Source: Rubrivivax sp.
GTDB lineage: Bacteria; Pseudomonadota; Gammaproteobacteria; Burkholderiales; Burkholderiaceae_C
Reading direction: 5' to 3'
Assembly (NCBI GenBank): GCA_019635285.1
Contig: JAHBZS010000007.1
Coordinates: 87,954-151,953 of the forward strand
DNA: 64,000 nucleotides
Shown piece by piece: positions 31,175-39,480 of the stretch (positions are counted from its first letter, which is position 1; every line of letters begins with the position of its first letter). The position numbers and the translations under genes were made by a program. The notes under the pieces are model-generated. The model saw nothing but the letters and a program-made list of their open reading frames with translations, was not told the origin of the DNA and ran no database searches.

Positions 31175-32290
31175 ATGCGAAGTCCCCTGCGCCGCCTGTT
31201 GCAGAGTTCGGCGCTCGCGCTGTCGATGCTCGTGCTGCCCTCTGCCGTGCTGGCCCAGGCTCCGGCGGCGACGCCCGCGGCGGCGCCCGAGGCGAAGGCC
31301 GATGACAGCAACGCCGCGCGCGCCAAGAGCCAGCCCGGCAACAACGCGCCGTTCTGGCGCGGCGTGCGCAATTCGGGCGAGCAGCAGGGCACGACCAGCC
31401 TGCCCGGTGCCGAGAGGGGCACGCTGATCCAGTCCTTCGTGCAGTACCCGGGGTCGCGCTACACCACCGCGGGCGAAGCCTGGCGCCAGGTACGCAACCA
31501 GTGGCTGCTGCCCTATGGCGGCGCGCTGCTGCTGATCGTGGCGGTGGCGATCGCGCTGTTCTATTTCGGCAAGGGCCCGCTCGGCGGGCACGTGGCCGAC
31601 ACCGGCCGCAAGATCGAGCGCTTCACCCCCTTCGAACGTGCGGCCCACTGGGCGAATGCGATCGCTTTTGTGGTGCTGGCGGTCTCGGGCATCGTCATGG
31701 CCTGGGGCAAGTTCTTCCTGCTGCCCATCCTGGGTTCCACGTTGTTCGGCTGGCTGGCCTATGCGCTGAAGACGGCGCACAACTTTGCCGGCCCGCTGTT
31801 TGCGGTGTCGCTGGTCATCGTCTTCTTCACCTTCGTGCGCGACAACCTCTGGCGTCGCGAGGACACGCAATGGGTGGCCAAAGGCGGCGGCCTGTTGAGC
31901 GGCCACGAGCCGGCCTCGCACCGCTTCAACGGCGGAGAAAAGCTGCTGTTCTGGCTGGGCGTGTGCCTGCTGGGCACGGTGATCGTCGTCTCGGGGCTGG
32001 TGCTCGACGGGCTGGTGCCGGCATGGGGCGAAACGCGGGCGCAGATGCAGCTGGCGCACATGGTGCACGCCGCCGCCGCCGTGGGCATGATGGCGATGTT
32101 CATGGGCCACATCTACATCGGCACCGTGGGCATGAAGGGCGCCTACGGCGCCATGCGCACCGGTTATGTCGATGAAGGATGGGCGCACGAACACCATGCG
32201 CTGTGGGCCGAGGAGGTGCGCACGGGCAAGATTGCGGCGCAGCGCTCGAATGCACGGCCCCCACTGCGGCCCGCCAAGGAGAGCCCATGA
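31175..32290 (+). CDS. fdhC: Formate dehydrogenase cytochrome b (gamma) subunit
   Basis: Membrane diheme cytochrome b subunit of 371 residues. It starts with a cleavable-looking signal (ALSMLVLPSAVLAQA), has a soluble N-terminal segment to about residue 108, and then membrane helices at about 113-131, 157-178, 185-220 and two near the C-terminus. Candidate heme His residues are His158 (RAAHWAN), His202 (TAHNFAG) and the His in MVHAAAA and MGHIYIG. It anchors the enzyme and reduces quinone. The ATG at 31175 has AAGGAG about 7 bases upstream. Its stop overlaps the next start (ATGA). Confidence 0.93.
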   Translation: MRSPLRRLLQSSALALSMLVLPSAVLAQAPAATPAAAPEAKADDSNAARAKSQPGNNAPFWRGVRNSGEQQGTTSLPGAERGTLIQSFVQYPGSRYTTAGEAWRQVRNQWLLPYGGALLLIVAVAIALFYFGKGPLGGHVADTGRKIERFTPFERAAHWANAIAFVVLAVSGIVMAWGKFFLLPILGSTLFGWLAYALKTAHNFAGPLFAVSLVIVFFTFVRDNLWRREDTQWVAKGGGLLSGHEPASHRFNGGEKLLFWLGVCLLGTVIVVSGLVLDGLVPAWGETRAQMQLAHMVHAAAAVGMMAMFMGHIYIGTVGMKGAYGAMRTGYVDEGWAHEHHALWAEEVRTGKIAAQRSNARPPLRPAKESP

Positions 32291-32673
32291 ACAAGCTGAT
32301 GACCCTGCTCGTGCTGGCCAGCGCCAGCAGCCTGGCCGCTGCCAAGCTGCCGCCGCTGTCGGACGAAGCCAAGGCCAAGGCGGCGGAAACGGCGGCCAAG
32401 GCGGCATGGAACGACAAGGTGGGCGCCTACCAGTTGTGCTTGGCCATGGACCGGGTGGCGGCGCGCTACTTGGCGGACGCCGCCAAGGCGGGCAAGACGC
32501 TGCATCCGACCGCCACACCGCCCTGCGTCGACCCTGGCCCGTTTGCCTATGCGCCGCCCGCGCCCGCCAAGCCGCTGGAAGCGGCCGGGGCGCATTCGCC
32601 GGCAGCCACCGCCGTCGCGCCGCCGAGCACCAAGGCCGCGGCAGCCGAATCGCCGCCCGCGAAGAAGCCCTGA
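32287..32673 (+). CDS. Small Ala-rich secreted protein at the end of the formate dehydrogenase operon
   Basis: Protein of 128 residues with a Sec-type signal (LMTLLVLASASSLAAA). The mature part is Ala/Lys-rich with two Cys (YQLCLAMD and TPPCVDPG) that may form a disulfide, and a Pro/Ala tail ending ESPPAKKP. The ATG overlaps the fdhC stop by four bases, so it belongs to the operon. I do not recognise a family. Periplasmic location is inferred. Confidence 0.75.
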   Translation: MNKLMTLLVLASASSLAAAKLPPLSDEAKAKAAETAAKAAWNDKVGAYQLCLAMDRVAARYLADAAKAGKTLHPTATPPCVDPGPFAYAPPAPAKPLEAAGAHSPAATAVAPPSTKAAAAESPPAKKP

Positions 32674-32701
32674 CCCGCGCCGCCGGCGCGCGCCAGCATC
32701 C

Positions 32702-33487
32702 TCAGTCGGCGTCCAGCGCCAGCGCGACGCGAGGCCGGCCGCTGGCATCGGCCTCGATGCGGATCGCGCCGCCGAACACGCGCACGAGCGTGGCCTGTAG
32801 CGCGGCATCGGTGGGCGCGCCGTCGGCGCACAGCCGGCCGTCGGCGAGCACCAGCAGCCGGTCGGCCTGCAGCGCGACGGCCAAGTCGTGCAGCACGCTC
32901 AGCACCGCGCGCGGCCGCGCCGGGTCGCGGACTAGACGGCGGAACAGCCGGGCCAGCGCCACCTGGTGCGGCGCGTCCAGGTGCGTGGTCGGCTCGTCCA
33001 GCAGCAGCAGCGGCGCCTCGGTGGCCAGCACGCGTGCCAGCAGCACGCGCTGGCGTTCGCCGCCCGACAGCTGGTACAGCCGCCGCTCCTGCCAGGGCGT
33101 GCATTCGGTCATCGCCATCGCGCGCGCCACCGCCGCATGGTCCTCGGGCCCCGGCGTGCCCAGCAGTCCCAGGTGGGCGATGCGCCCCAGCGCCACCGTC
33201 TCGCGCACCGTCAACTCGCCGCTGACTTCGCCCTGCTGCGCCAGCCAGGCGAGGCGGCGCGCGCGCGCGGCCGGCGGCAGCGTGCGCAGATCCTGCGTTT
33301 GCAGCCGCACGCGGCCGTCGTCCGCCGGCAGCAGCCCGGCCAGCGCGCGCAGCAGCGTGGACTTGCCCGCGCCATTGGGGCCGACCAGCGCGGTCCAGCC
33401 CGGGCCGACCTGCAGGTTCAGGCCGTGCAGCACGTCGCGCGAGCCGAGGCGCACGTGCAAGTCCTCGGCCTGCAGCCAGGCCGTCAT
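32702..33487 (-). CDS. btuD: ABC transporter ATP-binding protein (BtuD/FecE-like)
   Basis: ATPase of 261 residues. Walker A is GPNGAGKST, the signature is LSGGERQR, Walker B is LLLLDEPTTHLD and the switch is SVLHD. The sequence belongs to the iron-siderophore/cobalamin importer group. Its start overlaps the permease stop in an ATGA (33484-33487), completing a tightly coupled binding protein-permease-ATPase operon on the minus strand. The cobalamin assignment rests on the binding protein's similarity to BtuF and on btuB nearby; heme or siderophore uptake is the alternative. Confidence 0.85.
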   Translation of the reverse strand: MTAWLQAEDLHVRLGSRDVLHGLNLQVGPGWTALVGPNGAGKSTLLRALAGLLPADDGRVRLQTQDLRTLPPAARARRLAWLAQQGEVSGELTVRETVALGRIAHLGLLGTPGPEDHAAVARAMAMTECTPWQERRLYQLSGGERQRVLLARVLATEAPLLLLDEPTTHLDAPHQVALARLFRRLVRDPARPRAVLSVLHDLAVALQADRLLVLADGRLCADGAPTDAALQATLVRVFGGAIRIEADASGRPRVALALDAD

Positions 33488-34500
33488 GGCGCCGTGCGCT
33501 GCCGCAGCAGCCGGAACAGATAGACGCCGCCGAGCACCGCGGTGACCACGCCCACCGGCAGCTCTTCGGGGGCGATCAGGGCACGCGAGATCACGTCCGC
33601 CACGAGCAACAGCGCCGCACCCATGGCGGCGCTGCCGAGCAGCAGCCAGCCGTGCGCGCCGGGCGCGTTGCGCCGCACCAGATGCGGCGCGACCAGCCCG
33701 ACGAAGGCCACCAGTCCGGCCTGGGACACGGCCAGCGCAGTGCCCAGGCTGAGCATCAGCACCAACCGCAGGCGCACTGCGCCCAAGTCCAGTCCCAGGC
33801 TGGCGGCGCTGTCCTCGCCCAGCGTCAGCGCGTCCAGCGCGCGCGCGTGGCGCCACGCCAGCCAGAGCAGCGGCGCCAGCCCGGCGGCGAGCAGCGCCAG
33901 CGCATCCCAGCCCAGGAAGCTGGTGCTGCCGAGCATGAAGACCTGCTTGCCGCGCAGCGCGTCGGGCGAGGCGACGGTGATCAGGTCGCTGACCGCGCCC
34001 AGCACCACGCCCACCACCACGCCGGCGAGCAGCAGGCGCAGCGTCTGCACCGCACCGCGCGCCAGCATCAGCGTCAACAGAACGCCGGCCAGCGCGCCGG
34101 CGAAGGCCGCCGACACCAGGCCGACACGTTCGATCCACATCGCAGTGGCCAGGCCGAGGCTGTGCCCGCCCAGCGAGGCGGCGGCGAGCACCAGCACCAC
34201 GCCCAGCGCGGCGCCGGAGGCGCTGCCCAGCAGATAGGGGTCGGCCAGCGGATTTCGGAACAGCCCCTGCGAGATGGCCCCCGCCAGGCCCAGCAGCGCG
34301 CCCACCAGCGCGGCGCCCAGCGTGCGCGGCGCGCGGATCTGGCCCAGCAGCAGCGCCGCGTCGCCCCCCTGCAGGTCGGCCCAGAAGGCGCCGGGCGAGA
34401 AGCCGGCCGATCCGGTGGCCAGCCCCGCAGCGAGGCCCAGACCGATGACCAGCGCCATCCAGGCGGCGAGCCGGCGGCGGCGTGCCGCATCGGCTTTCAT
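33484..34500 (-). CDS. btuC: FecCD/BtuC-type ABC transporter permease
   Basis: Polytopic permease of 338 residues with about ten membrane helices. FecCD-family landmarks are RAPRTLGAALVGALLGLAGA, QGLFRNPLADPYLLGSASGA and GLVAPHLVR. The family imports cobalamin, heme or ferric siderophores. The start at 34500 overlaps the stop of the binding-protein gene (ATGA at 34497-34500), and the stop overlaps the ATPase start. The gene symbol is tentative and depends on the substrate. Confidence 0.85.
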   Translation of the reverse strand: MKADAARRRRLAAWMALVIGLGLAAGLATGSAGFSPGAFWADLQGGDAALLLGQIRAPRTLGAALVGALLGLAGAISQGLFRNPLADPYLLGSASGAALGVVLVLAAASLGGHSLGLATAMWIERVGLVSAAFAGALAGVLLTLMLARGAVQTLRLLLAGVVVGVVLGAVSDLITVASPDALRGKQVFMLGSTSFLGWDALALLAAGLAPLLWLAWRHARALDALTLGEDSAASLGLDLGAVRLRLVLMLSLGTALAVSQAGLVAFVGLVAPHLVRRNAPGAHGWLLLGSAAMGAALLLVADVISRALIAPEELPVGVVTAVLGGVYLFRLLRQRTAP

Positions 34501-35414
34501 CGTGCCGTTGCCTTGCCCAGACCGGCCAGGCAGTCCGCGAGCTGCGCCGCGCCTTCGCCCAGGCGCGGGCCGGGGCGCACCAGCACGTCGAACTGCGCGG
34601 CGTCGAAACCGCACAGGCGCTGCTCGCGCACGGCTGCCAGGCCGCCCCAGCCGGGCCGCCGGGCCAGCGCCGCCTGTTCGCTGCGCAGGCCCATGACGAT
34701 GTCCGGCCGCGCGCGCACCACGAACTCGGGGTTCAGCTTGGGGAACGCGCCCAGAGACGCGGGCACGATGTTGCCCATGTGCAGCTGCGTCAGCGTCTCG
34801 CCGATGAACGAGGCCGGTCCCGCGGCATAGGGGCCGCCGTCGATCTCGAAGTAGACGCGCTGGCCGCGCAGCGCCGGCGGTACGCGTGCCGCTGCAGCAT
34901 CGACGTCGCGCCGGATACGGTCCCAGACGCGTGCGCCGGCGTCGGGCGTACCCAGCAGCTGCGCGATCAGCTGCAACGCGCGTCGCAGGTCGTCGTGGCT
35001 GTCCGACTTCAGGCGCACGACGCGCAGGCCCAGCGCCTGCAGCCGGTCCATCGCGCGCGACGAGGTCGAGGCCAGCACCACGTCGGGCTTGAGCGCGGCG
35101 ATGGCTTCGATCTGCGCGTCCTCCATGCCGCCCAGGTGCGGCAGCTCGGCGACCGGCTCCGGCCAGTTGGAATAGCGGTCCACGCCGACCAGCCGCGGCC
35201 CGGCGCCCAGCACCCAGACGATTTCGGTGAGCGAGGGCAGCATGGTGACGATGCGCCGCGGCGGCGCGGCGAAGCGATGCTCGATGCCGCGGTCGTCGCG
35301 CACGACGATGGGCTGCGCCAGTGCGGCCGTCGCCAGCAGCAGGGCGCACAGCGCCGACAGCCGCCGGAGCACTGGCGCAGCGCAGAGAATCGACGTGGGA
35401 GCAGATCGGCTCAT
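34497..35414 (-). CDS. btuF: Periplasmic substrate-binding protein, BtuF-like
   Basis: Helical-backbone binding protein of 305 residues with signal peptide LSALCALLLATAALAQP. BtuF-type segments are PSLTEIVWVLGAG, RYSNWPEP, LGGMEDAQIEAIAALKPDVV and a C-terminal ARPDIVMG. It should deliver cobalamin or a related corrinoid to the permease. I chose the ATG at 35414 because it places the signal peptide correctly; the open frame upstream is Arg-rich and lacks family similarity. I found no recognisable cobalamin riboswitch in the 220 bases upstream. Confidence 0.82.
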   Translation of the reverse strand: MSRSAPTSILCAAPVLRRLSALCALLLATAALAQPIVVRDDRGIEHRFAAPPRRIVTMLPSLTEIVWVLGAGPRLVGVDRYSNWPEPVAELPHLGGMEDAQIEAIAALKPDVVLASTSSRAMDRLQALGLRVVRLKSDSHDDLRRALQLIAQLLGTPDAGARVWDRIRRDVDAAAARVPPALRGQRVYFEIDGGPYAAGPASFIGETLTQLHMGNIVPASLGAFPKLNPEFVVRARPDIVMGLRSEQAALARRPGWGGLAAVREQRLCGFDAAQFDVLVRPGPRLGEGAAQLADCLAGLGKATAR

Positions 35415-35641
35415 GACAAGGACGCAGCGAACGCGCACCGCCGCCTGCTCCGCGGCCGCGCGCCGTAGGGCGAGCGCCTGCGCGGCTCGCCACCTCGTTG
35501 GCCGGGTTCCGGGATGACGCGACGCGCACCAACGCCGGGCATGATATCGACTGCGCGGCGTACAGCCGACCGGGGTGTCCGCAAGCACCGGTCACCCGGC
35601 TCTGGTACCTTCGCGGCTGACACAAGTTCAGGAATGCCCTC

Positions 35642-37159
35642 ATGACACGTTTGAAGGATCGCTTGCAGGCCCTGCCGGCTGCGGCGCTGAAGGGCATGCG
35701 CCGCGGCATCGAGAGGGAGAGCCTGCGCTCGCGCTCCGACGGCGCGCTGGCGGCGACGCCGCATCCGCAGGCGCTGGGCTCGGCGCTGACGCATCCGCAC
35801 ATCACCACCGACTACAGCGAATCGCAGCTGGAGCTGATCACCGGCGCGCATGCCGACATCGACACCTGCCTGGACGAGCTGACGCAGATCCACCAGTTCG
35901 TCTACCGCCACATCGGCGACGAGATGCTGTGGGTGGGCAGCATGCCCTGCGGGCTGCCGGCCGACGAGAACATCCCCATCGGCGTGTACGGCACCAGCAA
36001 CGTGGCACGCGCCAAGAGTGTCTACCGCATGGGCCTGGGGCATCGCTACGGGCGGCGCATGCAGACCATCTCGGGTATCCACTACAACTGGTCGCTGCCG
36101 GGGCTGAGCAACGAGGACTACTTCGGTCTGATCCGCAACTTCCGTCGCCACAGCTTCCTGCTGCTGTACCTGTTCGGCGCGTCGCCGGCGGTGTGTTCGA
36201 GTTTCGTCGCCGGGCGCGAGCACGGCCTGCAGTCGCTGAAGGGCGGCACCTTGTACCTGCCGCATGCCACCAGCCTGCGCATGGGGCGGCTGGGCTACCA
36301 GAGCGACGCGCAGGCGTCGCTGGCCGTGTCGTACAACAGCCTGCAGAGCTACGGCGCGTCGCTGCAGCAGGCGCTGACCGTGCCGTACCCAGCCTACGAG
36401 GCGATCGGCATCCGCAACCCGGGCGGCGAATACAACCAGCTGGCCACCACGCTGCTGCAGATCGAGAACGAGTTCTACGGCACCATCCGCCCCAAGCGCG
36501 TGATCTTCCCCGGCGAGCGGCCGCTGCACGCGCTGCGCGAACGCGGCGTCGAATACGTCGAAGTGCGCTGCATGGACTTGGACCCGTTCGTGCCCGTCGG
36601 CATCGAAGCGCCCACCATGCGCTTCATCGACCTGTTCCTGCTGCACTGCCTGCTCAGCGACAGCCCGCCGGACACGCCCCAGGAAATCGCCGCGCTGGGC
36701 CGCAACCAGCAGCGCGTGGCCGCGCGCGGGCGCGAGCCGGGGCTCAAGCTGGAGCGCGGCGACGCCGAACTGCCGCTGGTGGAGTGGGGCGCGCAGATCG
36801 TCGACGAGATGGAACTGCTGGCCAACGCCATGGACGTCGCCCTGGGCGGGCGGCGCTACCGCGATGCCTGGCAGGCGGCGTCGCGACTGCTGAACGCGCC
36901 TGAGCAATTGCCGTCGGCACGCGTGCTGGCGACCATGGGCACGGACTTCGACGGCTCCTACCTGCGCTTTACGCGCGCGCAGTCGGTGCAGACGCGCAAC
37001 CTTCTGCTCGGCCTGCCTTGGAGCGAGGCGCAGCAGCGCAGCTTCGAGGCCATGGCGCGAGACTCGGTGCTGGAGCAAAAGCGCATCGAAGCCTCCGACA
37101 CCATGCCCTTCGAGATCTACAGGCAAGAGTACCTGGCGCCGCAGCGACTGGGGATCTGA
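35642..37159 (+). CDS. gshA: Glutamate-cysteine ligase
   Basis: Gamma-proteobacterial-type GshA, 505 residues, the first enzyme of glutathione synthesis (ATP-dependent joining of glutamate and cysteine). Motifs are RRGIERESLR near residue 22, TTDYSESQLELIT, GVYGTSNVARAKSVYRMGL, ISGIHYNWSL and EVRCMDLDPF. The ATG at 35642 gives the standard short N-terminus. It is divergent from btuF and appears monocistronic. A possible hairpin and a repeat-rich gap follow it. Confidence 0.96.
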   Translation: MTRLKDRLQALPAAALKGMRRGIERESLRSRSDGALAATPHPQALGSALTHPHITTDYSESQLELITGAHADIDTCLDELTQIHQFVYRHIGDEMLWVGSMPCGLPADENIPIGVYGTSNVARAKSVYRMGLGHRYGRRMQTISGIHYNWSLPGLSNEDYFGLIRNFRRHSFLLLYLFGASPAVCSSFVAGREHGLQSLKGGTLYLPHATSLRMGRLGYQSDAQASLAVSYNSLQSYGASLQQALTVPYPAYEAIGIRNPGGEYNQLATTLLQIENEFYGTIRPKRVIFPGERPLHALRERGVEYVEVRCMDLDPFVPVGIEAPTMRFIDLFLLHCLLSDSPPDTPQEIAALGRNQQRVAARGREPGLKLERGDAELPLVEWGAQIVDEMELLANAMDVALGGRRYRDAWQAASRLLNAPEQLPSARVLATMGTDFDGSYLRFTRAQSVQTRNLLLGLPWSEAQQRSFEAMARDSVLEQKRIEASDTMPFEIYRQEYLAPQRLGI

Positions 37160-37172
37160 GTTCGGGTCGTTT

Positions 37173-37187
37173 GCGGCGCTTTGCCGC
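37173..37187 (+). terminator. Possible gshA terminator hairpin
   Basis: GCGGC and GCCGC form a 5-bp stem with a 5-base loop 14 bases after the gshA stop, followed by CTTT. The same block is part of the flank shared with the far end of the repeat pair, so it may instead belong to that element. Confidence 0.3.
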
Positions 37188-37220
37188 CTTTGGTGAGTCG
37201 CCTTTCAAGGCCCGCGCGAG

Positions 37221-37323
37221 CCGAGGCTGACGGGCAAGCGCATCCGCTCATGTCCCCCGATCGCGCCGTGCACGGCGCGCTCTCCTCCTTTACTTCCCGG
37301 ATGCGCTTGCCCGTCATCCTCGG
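37221..37323 (+). repeat. 103-base palindromic repeat, copy A
   Basis: Element with terminal inverted arms: left CCGAGGCTGACGGGCAAGCG, right CGCTTGCCCGTCATCCTCGG, each continuing inward with CATCCG/CGGATG. The inner part carries CTCATGTCCCCCGATCGCGC, GTGCAC at the centre of GCGCCGTGCACGGCGC, and CTCTCCTCCTTTACTTCC. Its inner 68 bases are nearly the reverse complement of copy B. It can fold as one long hairpin. No protein is encoded. Confidence 0.85.
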
Positions 37324-37440
37324 CAGGCACCTGCCGGGTCTTCGCAGCGCCCAGAAACAGCACGCGCTGCGCCTCGCGGCAGTGCTCTCAGGAAGGGGTT
37401 GTTGTCTTTGCGGCCTCGGCAGTGAGCTGGCGGTGCCAAG

Positions 37441-37543
37441 CCGAGGCTGGTGGGTGAGCGCATCCGGGAAGTAAAGGAGGAGAGCGCGCCATTCATGGCG
37501 CGATCGGGGGACATGAGCGGATGCGTTCGCCCACCAGCCTCGG
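37441..37543 (-). repeat. 103-base palindromic repeat, copy B (inverted)
   Basis: Same length as copy A and inverted relative to it. Its arms differ in sequence from copy A (GGCTGGTGGGTGAGCG with CGTTCGCCCACCAGCC) yet still pair, using two G-U-type positions. The inner block reads GGGAAGTAAAGGAGGAGAGC then ATTCATGGCGCGATCGGGGG. Pairing kept despite sequence change suggests selection on the hairpin. Confidence 0.85.
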
Positions 37544-37597
37544 CCCGCGCAGACCTCAAAGAAACACAGCGGCCCGACGAGAGACTGCAAAGCGCCG

Positions 37598-38653
37598 CTA
37601 CCTGCCGCTCGTCACCTGGAGTTGAGGAGACGACGAGGCGCCCAAAACACGCCCGACGACGGCCGCGTCGCCGAAGCCGTGCCGGCGGAACGTTGCCAGC
37701 ACCGCCTCCAGCGCCGCCGGCTCGCAGGCCACCAGCAGGCCGCCGCTGGTCTGCGGGTCGGTGAGCAAGGCGCGGTCCTCGGCGGCAAAGCCGTTGGGCA
37801 GCACCGCCTGCGCGCCGTAGCCTGCCCAGTTGCGGCCCGACGCGCCGGTGACCATGCCCTGCGCCGCCAGCGCGCGCACTCCGGGCAGCAGCGGCACCGC
37901 GCTCCAGTCGATCTGCACATCGCAGCTTGCGCCGCGCGCCATCTCCAGCGCATGGCCGGCCAGGCCGAAGCCGGTGACATCGGTCATCGCGTGCACGCCC
38001 GGCAACTCGGCCAGGTCCGGGCCGGGTGTGTTGAGCCGCGTCGTCGTGGCCAGCATTTGCGCGTAACCCGCGTCGCCGAGTTGGCCCTTCTTCAGTGCCG
38101 CGCTCATGATGCCCACGCCCAGCGGCTTGCCCAGCACCAGCACGTCGCCGGGCTTCGCGTCGGCATTGCGCTTGACGCGCTGCGGATGCACCAGCCCCAG
38201 CGCCACCAGGCCGTAGATGGCCTCCACCGAATCGATGCTGTGGCCGCCGGCCACCGGAATGCCCGCGGCACGGCACACCGACGCGCCGCCGTCCAGGATG
38301 CGGCCGATGGTCTGCGTGGACAGCACGTTGATCGGCATGCCGACCAACGCCAGCGCCAGGATCGGCCTGCCGCCCATCGCATAGACATCGCTCAGTGCGT
38401 TGGTCGCGGCGATGCGGCCGAAGTCGGCCGGGTCGTCGACGATGGGCATGAAGAAATCGGTGGTGGCGACCAGCGCCTGCTCGTCGTTGAGCTTGTAGAC
38501 GGCGGCGTCGTCCGAAGTCTCGATGCCCACCAGCAGCTCGGGCGGCAGCGGCAGCTGGCTGCTGCCCTTGAGGATCTCCGACAGCACGCCTGGCGCGATC
38601 TTGCAGCCACAGCCGCCGCCGTGCGACAGAGAGGTCAGGCGCGGCTCGTCCAT
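37598..38653 (-). CDS. selD: Selenide, water dikinase (selenophosphate synthase)
   Basis: SelD, 351 residues. It makes selenophosphate from selenide and ATP for selenocysteine or selenouridine synthesis. The catalytic loop HGGGCGCK is present with Cys15 and Lys18, equivalent to E. coli Cys17 and Lys20; no selenocysteine codon is needed. Other landmarks are ATTDFFMPIVDDP, VAGGHSID and TDVTGFGLAGHALEMA. The start codon overlaps the stop of the upstream protease gene by one base (TGATG), so it is the last gene of the mutS-protease-selD operon. Confidence 0.95.
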   Translation of the reverse strand: MDEPRLTSLSHGGGCGCKIAPGVLSEILKGSSQLPLPPELLVGIETSDDAAVYKLNDEQALVATTDFFMPIVDDPADFGRIAATNALSDVYAMGGRPILALALVGMPINVLSTQTIGRILDGGASVCRAAGIPVAGGHSIDSVEAIYGLVALGLVHPQRVKRNADAKPGDVLVLGKPLGVGIMSAALKKGQLGDAGYAQMLATTTRLNTPGPDLAELPGVHAMTDVTGFGLAGHALEMARGASCDVQIDWSAVPLLPGVRALAAQGMVTGASGRNWAGYGAQAVLPNGFAAEDRALLTDPQTSGGLLVACEPAALEAVLATFRRHGFGDAAVVGRVLGASSSPQLQVTSGR

Positions 38654-39480
38654 CAGACGATGCGCTCGCCGGGCTGGGTGATCTTGCGCATCGGCTCGAA
38701 GCGTTCGCTCTTCACCATCAGCGGATGCGCCGCGTCGCCGCCGTCCCAGCGCGGGTCGTCGATGCCTTCGAACACCTCGTGCAAGCGCTGGCCCCAGGTG
38801 CTGCGGATCATGCGGAAGTACGGGTTGTTGTCGTCGATGCACACCACATGGTCGCTGCGGAACTCGCCTTCGCGGTAGACCAGCAGGTCCAGCGGCAGGC
38901 CCACCGACAGGTTGGATTTCAGCGTCGAGTCCATCGACACCAGCGCGCACTTGGCGGCTTCGTCCAGCGGGGTGGACGGCGTCAGCACGCGGTCGAGGAT
39001 GGGCTTGCCGTACTTGCTTTCGCCCACCTGGTAGAAGCAGGTCTCGCGCGTGGCTTCGATGAAGTTGCCGGCCGAATAGACCATGAACAGGCGCATCGCC
39101 TCGCCCTTGATCTGGCCGCCGAAGATCATGCTGGCGTTGAAGTCGATGCCCGCCGCCTTCAGCGACGGGCCGTCCTGGTCGTAGACGCGGCGCACCGCGG
39201 CGCCGAGCACGCGCGTCGCGTCGAACATGCTGCGCGCGTTCCAGATCGTCAGCGGCTCCTCGTCGGTGCCGCGGTCCAGCTTTTCCACCTGCAGGATCTC
39301 GCGCACCGACTGCGACACGCTCAGGTTGCCGGCCGACAGCATGACCATGAAGCGGTCGTCGGGCCGCTCGTAGATGATCATCTTGCGGTAGGTGCTGATC
39401 TGGTCCAGGCCCGCGTTGGTGCGCGAATCGGACATGAACACCAGCCCGGCGTCCAGCCGGATGCCGACACAGTAGGTCAT
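38653..39480 (-). CDS. Anbu-type proteasome-like protease
   Basis: Proteasome-family (Ntn-hydrolase) protein of 275 residues, Anbu type. The likely nucleophile is Thr2, exposed by Met removal ([20 protein letters not shown]). The segment [17 protein letters not shown] and the family-type central strands support the fold. Anbu assembles into helical or ring-like particles; its substrates are unknown. It usually sits with transglutaminase-like, alpha-E and ATP-grasp genes, which are absent here. Instead it overlaps mutS upstream (ATGA) and selD downstream (TGATG). Confidence 0.9.
   Translation of the reverse strand: MTYCVGIRLDAGLVFMSDSRTNAGLDQISTYRKMIIYERPDDRFMVMLSAGNLSVSQSVREILQVEKLDRGTDEEPLTIWNARSMFDATRVLGAAVRRVYDQDGPSLKAAGIDFNASMIFGGQIKGEAMRLFMVYSAGNFIEATRETCFYQVGESKYGKPILDRVLTPSTPLDEAAKCALVSMDSTLKSNLSVGLPLDLLVYREGEFRSDHVVCIDDNNPYFRMIRSTWGQRLHEVFEGIDDPRWDGGDAAHPLMVKSERFEPMRKITQPGERIV

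Larger units (their letters stand above)
37160..37597. other. Gene-free stretch with an inverted repeat pair
   Basis: This 438-base gap lies between the convergent gshA and selD genes. It holds two 103-base palindromic elements in opposite orientation. The outer flanks also share a GCGGCGCTTTGC block, on the plus strand left of the first element (37173-37184) and as its reverse complement right of the second (about 37587-37598). Short open frames here are products of the palindromes and are not supported as genes. Confidence 0.8.

Noticed and set aside
35415-35641. Cobalamin riboswitch upstream of btuF
   Set aside because: Minus-strand reading shows none of the B12-box or core blocks that are clear upstream of btuB.
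37221-37543. CRISPR or insertion sequence
   Set aside because: There are only two copies, inverted rather than direct, with no transposase or spacer pattern.
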